From Cornus controversa (Eukaryota > Streptophyta > Magnoliopsida > Cornales > Cornaceae), in contig CM048854.1 of the NCBI GenBank assembly GCA_026545225.1, positions 27,838,730-27,902,729 on the forward strand: a DNA stretch of 64,000 bases. The letters run 5' to 3'. The translations under genes were made by a program, and so were the position numbers. Of this stretch, positions 1 to 11,772 are shown in pieces; position 1 is the first letter of the stretch; the number at the start of each line of letters is the position of its first letter. Under the pieces are notes generated by a model that was not told the origin of the DNA, made no database searches, and saw only the letters and a program-made list of their open reading frames with translations.

Positions 1-132
1 TGGGTTGAGCTCGGGTTCACGTGATCGGGTTCAAAGTCGGGTTCGGTCCGGGTTCGGGTTCATCAGTTTATATTTAGGGTTGAACCCGAATTTAGTCTCC
101 AGCCCGCCCAACCCGCCCGAGTTGCAGCCCTA
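1..132. mobile_element. Tail of a hAT-like non-autonomous element
   Basis: The stretch is rich in short GGGTT/CGGGTTC motifs and ends at 132 with GTTGCAGCCCTA. Read on the other strand this is TAGGGCTGCAACTCGGGCGG, a terminus typical of plant hAT-like elements with GGGTT-rich subterminal arrays. A related end lies at about 25375. The other end is outside the window, so length and target duplication cannot be checked. It interrupts the LTR fragment that follows. Confidence 0.5.
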
Positions 133-2540
133 CAAAACATCCCTTGATCTTTAATAAAATAGATCGTGAGAAATTTGAGTTGAAAATTTTAAATTTTGCG
201 AAGAACCCTAGAACTTGTGAATTAGGGGTTTTTGATTCGGACAATTTTTTATGGGGCTTTTTGTACCAATGGGTAGAGGGGATCAAGAGGAGAAGAATGG
301 TACAAAAATTAGGCTGAACGGAGGTCAGACGAAGTCGGAATCAGCGCCGGAAAATCACCCAGCTCGTTGCCTGCGCGCTGGGGAAGACAGCCCAGCCAGC
401 GCGTGTTCCCTACTCGCGCCGCCGGCGCGTGGGGGCGCGTGCCGTCGGCGCCGGCACCGGCACCGGCCGGTGACCGGAAAACTATTTTTGGGCCCCACTC
501 GTGGGTGCCTACCTCTGGGTCCAATATGGGCCCATTCTGAATAGTTTTGATATTTCTTTTGTATTTTTGAAATTTTTGGAAAATTTTAAAAATTGGGAAA
601 ATCATTTTTTAAAAATACTTTTATAATTCTAAAAATTTCAAAACTTTTATGTCAACTTCCTGGGAGCTGAAGGAGCTTGGGGTTTAAATTTCATATCCAA
701 ATGATTTACCATTATCTTTAAATTAATTTTTAAAGTGTCTAAAAACTGTTTTTTTTAGCTTCTTTAATTTTAGAAAATACTTAAAAATTTCCAAAAATTC
801 CAAACTTTTTACTGTAACTTTTTGGAGGTTAGATAAACTTGGGTTTAAATTTTCATCTCAAAATGAGCTTCCCTTGGTGTTCAATTAATTTTTAAAGTGT
901 CTAAAAGTTGGATTTTCACCTTCTTTTATTTGTTGAAAATATTTCAAAAATTCTAGAAAATTCCAGAATGATTTAATAGGGTTCTGAGAAGTGGAATAGG
1001 CCCAGAAACCTAGATAAAAGTTAGGTTTAGACTCCCTCATAGAATTGAGTGCATTGGAGGTTGAGTTAGAAAATTGCTTCTATAATAGATGTTTGGGTTA
1101 TTTGGTTTATTTGAATATATTTTCCTTTAAGGATATAAATGCCCATCAAATACGTGATTATAGTTTACTTGTAAACGATTTGTCTTATGGTAATAATTTC
1201 ATGTTGGATAAATTGAAATAATGGTTTGTGCATATTTAAATCATAATGCACCTTGTTTATTTTATGTTTCATATTGGAATGCATCTATACGTTTTTAATT
1301 GGCATGTAAGGATTGCCCGGTGTGTCAGGATCGCCCATACCTAATAAGGTATCTATGCATTTTATTTTGGCATGTAAGGATTGCCCGGCGTGTTAGGATC
1401 GCCCATACCTAATAAGGTATCTATGCATTTTATTTTGGCATGTAAGGATTGCCCGGTGTGTCAGGATCGCCCATACCTAATAAGGTATCTATGCATTTTA
1501 TTTTGGCATGTAAGGATTGCCCGACGTGTTAGGATCGCCCATACCTAATAAGGTATCTATGCATTTTATTTTGGCATATAAGGATTGCCCGGCGTGTCAG
1601 GATCGCCCGGCGTGTCAGGATCACCCATACCTAATCAGGTATCTATACATTATATTTGCTTTGTCATGATTATCGAGATTTAATAAAATGCATGCATATG
1701 TTTCTTTACTTTGAAGTTAAAGAAGGTGTTCATTGTTGAATGATAAGGGTTCGTTGGGATAATGTATAAGATGATTTTGATTTCTGAAAACATGAACTAA
1801 GTAGGGAATGACCAGTATGTATATACCTATACCTATTAAGGTATCAAAGGATAAAATGGTGACATGTTAGGATTGCTTAAACTTGATAGCATTGTATGTT
1901 ATGTTTATTTCTGCTGAACGTAAGGAATGTGTTCACATTTGCATAATAAGGGTTTGGGTGGACTATTATAAATGTTGATTGTTGTTTTGGAAACATGAAA
2001 CTGAATAAAAGAATAACTTGTATGTTAAATCTATGAACTTATTTTGTGTCCCTTATATTGAGGGTATGTATATTGGTTCTCTGATTGGGATGTAGTAGAT
2101 AGAACTTGCTCATGGGTTTAACCCACTTTGTTGATATTTCAGGTTTCAGACAGGTTCCATCGCGAGGATAGAGTTTTAGGGTTTGGTTGTAGCAGACATC
2201 TCATCTCATCAGTTACAGGATAGGAACTTGTCTTCTTCAAGAGTCATACTATGAACTTTTGAGACTTTGATTTTTGGTATTAATTTTAGAATTAAAAACT
2301 TTTGTTCATTCTGGTTAAGGGGTCCTTGGGTTACAGGACTTCCAAATTATATTACCGGACATATACTTATTTAGTTAGCGGTTATTTTAATTCAGAGGAA
2401 CTTTCTTTTCTGCTTTTAGAAAATTGTTCATTATATCTTTTGTATTCTATGCTTGTTGCTACCAGTTGTATGTATCTTCCAGGTTTTGTGTATGAGACTG
2501 GCCACCTCATGTGCGAAATTTTCTGGGGGGTATTTCAAGA
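133..2540 (-). mobile_element. Gypsy-type LTR fragment, minus orientation
   Basis: On the minus strand this begins at 2540 with TGAAATACCCCCCAG, an LTR start of the palindromic type (TG, then CCCC) found in plant chromovirus-like gypsy elements, and runs to 133, where a hAT-like end interrupts it. Positions 133 to about 1830 are an imperfect reverse complement of 2541 to about 4150. No gag or pol coding is visible. A continuous reading frame at 2302-2751 has no ATG start and is not believed to be a gene. The clade assignment is inference from end structure only. Confidence 0.5.
1301..1655. repeat. 68-bp tandem repeat inside the LTR
   Basis: About five tandem units of 68 bp, each starting GGCATGTAAGGATTGCCCGG and containing GGATCGCCCATACC. 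The first three begin at 1301, 1369 and 1437; the last is partly rearranged, with a doubled CCCGGCGTGTCAGGATC. Only about two units, reverse complemented, survive in the facing LTR at 2745-2870, so the array length differs between family members. Confidence 0.8.
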
Positions 2541-4987
2541 GATAGATATACGTGCAACCATTAAGATTATTCCTTATTCAGTTCATGCTTTTAAAGATAT
2601 AAATCATCTCATATATTTCCTCAACAACCCTTACTATGTAAAAACGATCACCTTCTTTACGTTCACAAATAAAGATACATATGCATGCATTTTATTAAAT
2701 CTATGCAATCATGATATGTCAAATAAAATGCATGAATACCTTAATAGGTAGGGGCGATACTGACACGCCGGGCAATCCTTACATGCCAAATAAAAAGTAT
2801 AGATACCTTATTAGGTATAGGCGATCCTGACACGCCGGGCAATCCTTACATGCCAAATAAAAAGTACAAATACATTCCCAATATGAAATAATAAATAAAC
2901 AAGATGCATTATGATTTTTAATTTGCACAAACTACTAATTTAAATTATCTGCTATGCAATTATTACCATATGAAAAATCATCCACAAGTGAACCATAATC
3001 AAGTATCCCATGGACATTTATATCTTTAAAAATAAATACAATCAATTAAATCAAATAACCCAAACATCCATTAGATTAGCAATTTCTCAACCCAACCTCC
3101 AATGCACTCAAATCTACGAGGGAGTCTAAACCTACTCTTATCTAGGTTTTTGGGCCTATTCTACTTCTAAGAACCCTATTAAAATATTCTGAAATTTTAA
3201 AAATATTTTTAATAAATAAAAGAAGTTGAAAATTCAACTTTCAGACACTTTAAAAATTAATTGAACACCAAGGGAAGCTCATTTCGAGATGAAAATTTAA
3301 ACCCAAGTTTATTTAATCTCCAAACAGTTACAAAAAATTTTTGGGAATTTTTGAAATTACAAAAGTATTTTCTAAAATTACAGAAAGTAAAAAAAAAATA
3401 ACTTTTGGACACTTTAAAAATCAATTGAACAACAAAGAAAGATCATTTTGAGTTGAAACTTTAAACCCAAGTGTATTTAACCTCCAGAGAGTTACAGTAA
3501 AAATTTGGGAATTTTTGGAGTTGTAAAAGTATTTTCTAAAATTACAAAAAGTGAAAAAGATAGCTTTTGGGCACTTTAAAAATTAATTGGACAACAAGGG
3601 AAAATTATTTTGAGTTAAAAATTTAAAACCTAGTGTATTTAACATCCAGTATCATACAGTAAAATTTTCAGAATTTTTTGAATCATGAAAGTATTTTTAA
3701 AAAATGATTTTTCAAAATTTCAAGTTTTTCCAAAAATTTCAAAAATAAAAAAAAATATCAAAACATTTCGGAATGGGCCCATAGTGGACCCAGTGGTGGG
3801 CCCCCGCGAGTGGGGCCCAAAACAATTTTTCCCTGCTCCGGCCCCACGCGCCGGACAGGCGCGTGGGGAAGCACCCAGCGTTGGGCTTCTTCCCCAACGC
3901 GTCTAGCAGCGCGCACAGTGCGCTACCGGCAACTTCCCGACAACAGTTCGGCCTCCTCCGGCCATCGTTCGCCTCCATTTTTGCGTCGTTCTTCTCCTCT
4001 CGACGCCGTCTACCTATTGGTATAAAAAGCGCCATCCGAAACGGCCCGAATCAAAAACCCCCAATTCACATGTTCTAGGGTTCTTCGCAAAATTTAAAAT
4101 TAAATTACTCACGATCTGTTTCCCTAAGGATCCAGGGTTGTTTACAAGACAATCACAACACAGTAGGTTCACGATTTAACATCTATTTACATCCAAATAT
4201 CATGCATGACCAATTTTTCTTAATACAATATACATATACATGAATATATGTGCATATATATCCTTACATAAACAAAATCAATCTATTCTATATACAATCA
4301 TCATAGTTAAATCTTACGAAATTTATCAACAACAGAAAAATATAAACATACAATTAAATTACAAATTTTCAATATAAATAAAATCTTCAACCTTAGACTA
4401 TGCATACGGATTCAAAGGGGAAGAGAAGAATCAAATTTGCCTTTTTCTGACAAATCAACTTGTTCACCCGATCGTCACTCCCTTCCATCTTTCGTTTACT
4501 CTCTCTTAGTTTTGTGCGTAAAGCAACGGCAAAAACCCTAATTTCTTCTTTTTCCTTTTTGTCTTAATTATTATTCTATTATTGATTTTTCTAAAACTAA
4601 ATAAAATCAAAATAATAATAATAATAGCAATAATAATATAATTATAACCCTGGCCCAACATTTTAAACATAACCTTAGCCCACTCATTCTAGCCCAAATT
4701 CCTTCCTAGCCCAAACCAAAACATTTAAATAAAATAACACACAATTAATAACAATTCACATAAAATGAAAAAAATAAACAGAGAAATTTAAATGAAATGA
4801 ATTGAATCTATAAAACCTAAGCAATCCACATAAAATGATAAGATGCATATATAAAAGAAACGCAACTCACCTAAAATGATAATTTATAGAAAAAAATATT
4901 TCACATGAATTAATAAAATAAAGTAATAATATAAAAAAATTCAATTTCTTTAAAATAATAGACATTTAAATTTTTCGGGGTACTACA
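2541..4987 (+). mobile_element. Gypsy-type LTR fragment, plus orientation
   Basis: Reverse-complement relative of the fragment before it. It ends at 4987 with TTTTTCGGGGTACTACA, the mirror of an LTR start TGTAGTACCCCG. A TATAAAA box at 4021-4027 sits upstream of a leader-like stretch, as expected of an LTR promoter. No primer-binding site or gag follows, so this is a solo or truncated LTR. Its 5' part is missing relative to the facing copy, with homology starting near 2541. Confidence 0.5.
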
Positions 4988-5650
4988 AAAAATAAGTGAA
5001 CTATCCCAAATAATTTTGAATTCATTTTTTTCCAAGTTCAATTTTGATTCCTAAAAATTCAGACACAAGCCCTACATAAATTTTGAATTAATCTCGATAA
5101 ATGCATGTGTAACATTTACAGAGGCTATTATTATGAGATATTAAATTTTGTCGATGAATACAACAAAGAAATGACATATATGGCTAATCATTGCAATGGC
5201 AATATATTAGAAGCATAAAGTAACATTTCTACTTATATTAAGATGATTAATTCTCTGAAATTTTACTTATCATGTTTACCAATAAGGGAAGATCAAAAGA
5301 TGTTACTAGATGAGCTAGAAGGTAATACAAAACCTTCCCCCAAATACAACAAATCCAATAACAGGAAGATGAGCCATGATTTTAGTGTATGAATACATGC
5401 ATAACAAAAGCTTGGTCTTCTTCCTCTTTAGTATGAATTCCTTAGTACATCTTCTAACCTTTTGTTTGATTAGTGCATGATACTTTCTTTTGCTCATTCA
5501 ATTAGCAATTTCTCTTACTTTTACCCCATCTTTGTCCCCATTTAACAAACATCAAAAAATTGTTGTGCCTTTACTCCTAGCCATAGTAAAGGCTCTAGCA
5601 ACTCATAATAAAATATAAAACTTAATAATAATAATAATAATAATGAGTAT
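4988..5650. other. Intergenic DNA, nothing recognised
   Basis: AT-rich sequence with one short minus-strand frame (5315-5497, 60 residues, basic) that I cannot assign to a family and that has no recognisable splice or promoter context. It ends in an AAT microsatellite at 5624-5644. Confidence 0.4.
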
Positions 5651-6360
5651 ATGAGATGTCTCTGCTACTAGAGATGGCAATCTGCCTCGCCCCAGCAGGG
5701 ACCGTCCCACTCCGTACCATTTTCTCAGAAGACAACTGTTGAAGTCTAATAGCATAAGACAACACCTTGTTGTACCAATGACCAAATCTACTTGTGATCT
5801 TTTCAATAAGATTTAACAATTTGAAGCCTTCAATCTTGTGGAAATTAGGTGACCTCTTAGTGTTTGATAGGGAGAATGCCCCTAGCGAATCCAAGCATGT
5901 TGGGGATAGAAGATTCGGTAAGTGGATCTGTGCCTGAGAGGAAACATAACACTTAATTAGAGTTGTTAAGAGTGAGGCCTGAGAGAGAAGTAAATTGGTC
6001 AAGACGATTTTTGAGGATTTGAACATAATTAAAATTGCCTTTTGAAATTAAGATGAGATTATCAACAAACATGATGTGAGAGATGCTCATTTTCTTAATT
6101 ACATTGGGAGTGGAAGTGGAAGTTAGCTAGGGTTATTGACAGTAGAAAGCTTGATGAAGAAGAGAGAACTTTCATGACAAGAACAAATAAGAATGGGCAA
6201 AGGGGGTCACCCTGCCTAACGCCTTTAGCCCCCTTGAAGAAGCCTTGAAATTCACCATTTAAAGATATGGTGAATGAAGGCGAAGGTAAACAAGCTTTGA
6301 TCCAATGAACAAAAATGGGAAGGGAATTTGAGCAAACAACAACCAAGCCTTTTTTCAAAT
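5650..6360 (-). pseudogene. LINE reverse transcriptase remnant
   Basis: On the minus strand, 6360-6150 encodes the reverse-transcriptase palm entry of plant L1-type LINEs: FVHWIKACLPSPSFTISLNG followed by GFFKGAKGVRQGDPLCPFLF. The next block (about 6090-6040) holds the catalytic box as FVDN where FADD is expected. Then 5890-5700 matches the conserved LIEKITSRFGHWYNKVLSYA segment. Frame changes and stops separate the blocks, and the altered catalytic box shows it is dead. No endonuclease domain or poly(A) tail is visible. Confidence 0.8.
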
Positions 6361-6369
6361 ACTTGGGGT

Positions 6370-6700
6370 CGATTACATGAATTCGATATTTTCATTATAC
6401 TCTATTTAAGGTCATCTCCTCAGTTAATCCATATGTTATCATATCTTTCTTTACTAACTCTACCCATGTTAGTTTTGGTTTTCCTTTTCCCCTAGCATTG
6501 CCCTCAACTTGGACTATGCCACTTTTCCTGACCGGTGCAGTTAAAGTTCTTCTTGCACATGTCCAAACTATCTTAACCGATTCTCTCTCATTTTATCTCC
6601 AATTGGTACTACTCTAACCATCTTCCGAATGTGTTCATTTCTAATTCTATCATTTCTAGTTTTTCGTACATTCATCTCAACATTCGTATTTTTGTAATAC
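6370..6700 (-). pseudogene. 3' fragment of a second LINE (RTE-like)
   Basis: The minus strand from about 6690 encodes RKTRNDRIRNEHIRKMV followed by VPIGDKMRENRLR. This matches the widespread plant LINE C-terminal motif that normally reads close to KDKIRNEHIREKVGVAPIE and continues to RWFGHVQ. It is a different lineage from the LINE at 5650-6360 and is truncated on both sides. Short, no functional expectation. Confidence 0.6.
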
Positions 6701-7006
6701 TTTATGCAAATGTTATTACCTAGTTGCCCAACATTCGGTACCAAATGAAAAAAGAGTTGTTTGAACATGATAAGTAAATTATTATCTAGAACAAGCAATA
6801 TTAATTCACTTGTGTTTTACCGGAAAAAATATATTAAATCATTTATGTGTGCCCACAAGATATAAAACACTAAAAACTTCTCAATTATTACTTCTTTGGC
6901 TATATGTCTCTGCGGTATGCCATAAAAGGCATTGTTTCAATGAAGAGCAATATAAGCAATATATAATCACTTATTCTCCAAAATATATGTTCAGTCTTTC
7001 CTATCT

Positions 7007-7010
<4 letters not shown>

Positions 7011-7073
<63 letters not shown>
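7011..7073. repeat. (TA)n microsatellite
   Basis: About 31 uninterrupted TA units, directly beside the inverted repeat that follows the aldo-keto reductase stop codon. Other TA tracts of 20 or more bases occur at 7467-7509, 7795-7818 and 9127-9169 inside or at the edge of introns of the same gene. Confidence 0.95.
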
Positions 7074-7078
<5 letters not shown>

Positions 7079-7189
7079 CCACAAAGTGTGTACTAAACAA
7101 GTTACTGTGTTGATTTGTTTCGATAACCAAATACTAAATTTCATTTAGCTTATGCAGTAACTTGTTTAGTACACACTTTGTGGTATTTA
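7073..7189 (-). repeat. Perfect 35-bp inverted repeat in the AKR 3' region
   Basis: Arms 7073-7107 and 7155-7189 are exact reverse complements with a 47-base loop. The right arm reads CAGTAACTTGTTTAGTACAC, then ACTTTGTGGTATTTA. The structure ends 10 bases beyond the aldo-keto reductase stop codon, so it would lie in the 3' untranslated region of that transcript. A MITE remnant, a processing signal or a small-RNA source are all possible; none is shown. Confidence 0.85.
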
Positions 7190-7199
7190 ACACGATGAA

Positions 7200-7461
7200 T
7201 TAGATCTTCTCATCCCAAAACTCTTGAAGAGATTTATATGGGCCTTCATCCCATATGTATTCGTTTGCAGGAAACCCTTTCTGTTGTGGAATTTGAGTGA
7301 TCTTGTGGCAGTCCTCAGGGCTCAGTGTCCAATCGAATATTTCAAGGTTCTCTTTCATTCTCTCCTTATTGAAGCTCTTCACAAGAACACTCACTCCCTG
7401 CTCATAAACCCATCTCAAACAAACCTTTGCATGCAAAAAAGATGAAGAAAGTTATAGATTT

Positions 7462-7513
<52 letters not shown>

Positions 7514-7794
7514 TAAGTGCAAAAAACACCCTCGTTATATACAAAAATGTGCAAAAAATACCCTCCAATTTAGTATGTGCATATCACCCCCACTAGTTAT
7601 CTCTGATGTGCAAATACCCCCCTCCGGCTAGTTGACCTACATGTTTGACTTAAATTTTTTTAAAAATTTCAAAATTACCCCTTCACCAGTTAAGACCTTG
7701 TTTGGCTCTCTCTTATCTACCATAACCATATATTTATCTACAGGGATGAGAGAGAGGATCAAAAAGAGATAACCCAATTTATATAAACAATTTC

Positions 7795-7825
<31 letters not shown>

Positions 7826-7956
7826 CACACTTTGTTACACACACATACATGTTATATCATCATATATACACACACTCTGTTATACGCACACACTGTTAAC
7901 ACACATACACGTTATATCATCATATATACACACACACTGTTAACACACACTTTGTT

Positions 7957-7987
<31 letters not shown>

Positions 7988-9122
7988 CACACACACTTTG
8001 CTACACACACACACGTTATATCATCATATATACACACACTCTGTTATACGCACACACTGTTAACACACACTTTGTTACACACACATACACGTTATATCAT
8101 CATATATACACACACTCTGTTATACGCACACACTGTTAAATAAAAAATGGATGAGAGAGAATTGAAGAGAAAGAATCCAAATAATACAAACAATTTCATT
8201 CATATATATATATATAGACACACACACTGTTATATATCATCACACACACACTCTGTTACACAACAGATGTAGACAGTGAGAGATAAAAGAAGAGAGCTTT
8301 TGGTATAGATTTTTAGAGAGAGAGAGAGAGAGAGAGATAAAGAAGAGAGCATTTTGTATAAATTTTTAGAGAGGGAAAGAAGGAAGAGATGGCCTTCTGT
8401 TTAGATTTTTAGAGAGAGATGATTGTGTATTGGGAGTGTTCTTCAGAGAGAGAGAGAATCCATCTGAGGGAGAGGGGATAGGTGGGACCCACCGATGTCA
8501 TCTTTTTCTTTTTTAAAAAATGGGTTACATGTGTCTCTTTATAAAGCCACCACGTGTGTGAGTGTGTTTCGGGTATGGGTATTTTTGTCATTTCTAATTT
8601 TCGGTACCGAAAAATTAATCATTTGTCCTTATTTGAACAATTTTGAAATTGCAAGGAGTTAATTGAACATCAAGGGGTGTTTTTGCACATTTTGTATATA
8701 ACAAGAGTGATATACGGAAAATTTACCTGAGCAACTGTCTTTCCCCTGGCCTCGGCAATCTCTTTGAGAACCTCACAGTCCAAGACGTTGTTGGTTCCCC
8801 AAAATGTTCCTCTTGCCCCTAAAGGTGAATAAGCAGTGACATGGATTCCCTTTTTCTCACAAAACTCTCTCAGCTTATTTTGCTGCCAAAGTGGGTTCAT
8901 CTCCACCTTCAATATAATGGTTTGCATATCAGTCATCTTATCAAGAGGTTAATAACATTAATTAGTTGAAAATTGAACTAAGAAATAAATAACTTAAAAG
9001 ATACCATACCAGAATGACAGTTAATTTAGAATGATTCAAATGATGTATGTAAATTAATAAGGCAATTCATCAAATTTGATATATTTGCAAATAAATTATG
9101 ATGCTAGCTACCTTGCTGGAAA

Positions 9123-9173
<51 letters not shown>

Positions 9174-9883
9174 CACTTGATTGACCATGGGTGGTATCTT
9201 TGAAGTTACAAGTAACTGGTCTAGCTTCCTACAAGAGAAGTTGCTGACTCCTATGTTTTTGGAGAGGCCAAGTTTATGACACTCCTCCATGCCTTCCCAA
9301 ACACACTTAAAATCCATGGCAACAATGTTCTCCTTATTGAAAGGCATCTCATACGCCGTTTCTGGCTTCAAGCTCACCGGAAAGTGGATGAGATAAAGAT
9401 CAACATACTCCAATCCAAGCTTCCTAATTAAATACAACGTACAAATTATAGAATTAATTGAAAAGGGTAAGCAAATGTTATATATTCTATATATATATAT
9501 GTGTGTGTGTGTGTGACTAATTAATTAATTGGGTACAAGTGCATGAATATATATATATACTGCAAAGTGGTTTGTAGTGCAGGGAGGACACGGTGAGGGT
9601 GTCCATCGCTGCACCAGAGCTTTGAGGTGATGAATAGTTCATCACGAGACGTAATGAGGCCGAGGCGGAGAGCTTCTTCTATGGCTTCACCAAGAGACGG
9701 TTCAGAGTTGTAAATAGCCGCCGTGTCGAAGTGTCTGTAGCCAAGTTTGATTGCATGGAGAATGGATTCTTTCGTGGTTTCTGATGGAGCAAAAGGGAAT
9801 ACAGCTGTTCCAAATCCCAGTATCGGCATGGTTGTACCACTCGAACCTAGTCTAACATTTGGAATAATAATATTGCTTCCCAT
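7200..9883 (-). CDS. NADPH-dependent aldo-keto reductase (AKR4, codeinone reductase-like)
   Basis: Four exons read on the minus strand: 9883-9561, 9423-9177, 8906-8727 and 7424-7200, together 975 nt and 324 residues, the usual length of plant AKR4 enzymes. All introns are GT-AG and the frame is open throughout. The aldo-keto reductase tetrad is complete: Asp53 and Tyr58 in [15 protein letters not shown], Lys88 in ITSKLW and His121 in [21 protein letters not shown] and VTAYSPLG are further family blocks. The nearest characterised relatives are codeinone reductase-like proteins and 6'-deoxychalcone synthase (chalcone reductase); these are cytosolic enzymes reducing carbonyls with NADPH. The substrate cannot be read from sequence. 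Intron 3 (1.3 kb) is filled by a TIR-like element and microsatellites. The start is the ATG at 9883, just before the conserved N-terminal strand. Confidence 0.9.
7523..8711. mobile_element. Inverted-repeat element in AKR intron 3
   Basis: The ends are imperfect inverted repeats: CGTTATATACAAAAATGTGC near 7533 against its counterpart TTGCACATTTTGTATATAAC near 8680-8700. This nearly fills intron 3 of the aldo-keto reductase. Inside are a CA/TA microsatellite field (7796-8250) and GA-rich tracts (8305-8460). No clean target duplication was found, so the exact ends are uncertain. It has no coding capacity. Confidence 0.5.
7819..8255. repeat. Compound CA/TA microsatellite with higher-order repeats
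   Basis: CACACA tracts mixed with repeated blocks such as ACGTTATATCATCATATATA and CTCTGTTATACGCACACACTG, each present three or more times. This is a minisatellite grown from a dinucleotide repeat. Long reading frames here are artefacts of low complexity. Confidence 0.85.
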
Positions 9884-10486
9884 TTTTCAATTTTCTTACT
9901 TATTTGTCACAAAACAATTTTATTCCTTGTGGTCATGTGTGTGTGTGTATATATATATGACAGGATAGTATGGTTTGGGTAGGACCAATGACATTAAATA
10001 CTATTGTCAGTTTCTGTTCCTCTGATACCAATGAAATAATTAAACCTAACTCAACATGGATCCACGTTAGAGCAAGCAACCCAACCCACACAAGACATAC
10101 TAAGCAACTTTAAAGGCAAATAGTATATGAATTATTAAATAGCTGGGTGGTATGCACGAGAAAGTATATAATATTCAGGGTTATAGATGATGTGATATTC
10201 TCGATAGGTATAAAATTTTTATTTTTTTTAAAAATTATTAATTTTACTACAATTGAAAAAAAAAAAAAACTTATACTTTTCTAAAATATCACATTATCAA
10301 TATTTTTGTAATATTTTTTACTTTCTCGATATGAATACGCACATGCATCCGCGCACGTACACGCATGTGAACTGCTTTTTAGAATTAGTGTTTTGGCAAC
10401 ATCCTCACTGTAAAGGTAGTTTCTTTCTTTCTAGTTATGTGTCGTCCTTCACGCCTCTTTTTTTTTTATTTCGGTAAAAGGTCAAT
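9884..10486. other. Upstream flank of the AKR gene
   Basis: Holds the 5' leader and probable promoter of the minus-strand aldo-keto reductase. A TATATATATA stretch at about 9948-9958 sits some 65 bases upstream of the ATG beside a (GT)n tract; whether it acts as a TATA box cannot be decided. No gene is seen in the rest. Confidence 0.4.
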
Positions 10487-10495
10487 TTATAAAGA

Positions 10496-11042
10496 AGGGA
10501 TTATTATATTTACCATTTTACATAGTCAAAGTCGTAACGTTTTAAAAAAATTAATTTGACTAAAATGTTGATGAACCTGATGTGGACATGAATAACCATG
10601 TTTTGGAATTTCTCAGACCCTAACCCTTTTTTTTAGTGAAATGATTGACAAAAAGTAGTACATAAATACACAACATTTTACCTTTGTACAAAAAAGTGAT
10701 TTCTGAACATAAGCAACTTGTAAGCTTTTTTTCTCGAAAGTTTGATAACATTTGTGTACGATAATTATTGCATATGGTCATACAAATGTATACTATTGGA
10801 GCTTTGAAAATAAAAAATACATTTAGGAATCACTTTTGTGCATATATGTATTATAATGTTTCGTGCATTTATGTATTATTTTTTGTACACGTCATTTCAC
10901 TAAAAATGACAAGTTAAACATGAGAAATTACAAAACATGATTTTTTTCAAGTCCACATCATCATTTTAGTCAAATTTAATTTTCAAAACTTCATAACTTT
11001 TAACTCCATGAAATGGGAAAGTCCATGTATGTGTAATAATCC
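10496..11042. mobile_element. Mutator-type MITE with long inverted repeats
   Basis: Both ends carry related inverted sequence: GGATTATTATATTTACC on the left, mirrored by GTATGTGTAATAATCC on the right, extending inward through TTTGACTAAAATG for well over 100 bp. Candidate 9-bp target duplications are TTATAAAGA (10487-10495) and TTATAACGA (11043-11051), 8 of 9 matching. There is no transposase. Its right end was later included in a local tandem duplication. Confidence 0.6.
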
Positions 11043-11275
11043 TTATAACGAAAAATACAAATAACAAGTTACAGAACAGAGTTAAGCCAATGGGGCAGGC
11101 CAGCAAACAACCAAAGAAGATTAACACAGCAAGGTCACTGACATGACATGCATGTGTAATAATCCTTATAAAGAAAAATACAAATAACAAGTTACAGAAC
11201 AGAGTTAAGCCAATGGACCAGGCCAGCAAACAACCAAAGAAGATTAACACAGCAAGGTCACTGACATACATGACA
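11028..11275. repeat. Direct tandem duplication of about 125 bp
   Basis: The block beginning ATGTGTAATAATCCTTATAA occurs at about 11028 and again at about 11151, each continuing through GAACAGAGTTAAGCCAATGG and CAGCAAGGTCACTGACAT. The unit includes the right end of the adjoining MITE plus flanking DNA, so it arose after the MITE insertion. The copies differ at a few bases only. Confidence 0.85.
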
Positions 11276-11765
11276 AATGCCAAAGCAGATGGTATGGAGC
11301 CCACGAAGAAAGACAACAGCTGCACAGCCTCAGAGAGGTCTAGTGTGAGAAAATTAGTCATGGCAACGATACTGTCAAATTGGATGAAGACATTACTTAG
11401 AACAAATATATGTGCGAGAAAGAAGAGTGGCCCAATATGGAATTGAAGCTGCTAACTACAATTAATCTGCTAAGTATCAGAAATAGATTGATTATATATG
11501 ACCTTTCAATTCAGAAAGGAATGCCCCATTTTCAACTAGATTATTTTAAAGCATATGGTCAACAAGAAGCATAGTAAACAACAAGATAACAATAATACAA
11601 GAACACTACGCAGTAGGAAGGAAGAATACAAAGAAGAAGAACCCACTCTACCGTTGTCGTCGTACACGCTAGGGTCCCCGACCACCAGCTGTTCGGTAAA
11701 CTGTCGTGAAAACTCAATGTGTATCGCGATGAGAGTGGCTACAACCGAATTGTGATATAGATTTA
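11045..11765 (-). pseudogene. Unrecognised membrane-protein gene fragment
   Basis: On the minus strand about 11460-11170 reads as a continuous, strongly hydrophobic stretch including GPLFFLAHIFVLSNVFIQF and two or three more membrane-like segments. Upstream (11755-11560) is another open frame with the hydrophilic segment FTEQLVVGDPSVYDD. The texture is that of real exons, but there is no ATG and the second block runs into the tandem duplication, which repeats a membrane segment. I do not recognise the family. It could be a relic, a captured fragment or exons of a gene whose other parts are lost. Confidence 0.3.
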
Positions 11766-11772
11766 GAGTCAA

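Noticed and set aside
2302-2751. 149-residue plus-strand open frame
   Set aside because: It starts at a TTG, crosses the junction between the two LTR fragments and has no family motifs; taken as chance.
6810-7148. 112-residue plus-strand frame near the reductase
   Set aside because: Most of it is Tyr-Ile from the (TA)n tract; no gene features.
7817-8143. His/Thr-rich frame of 108 residues
   Set aside because: It is a translation of CA/TA microsatellite inside the reductase intron.
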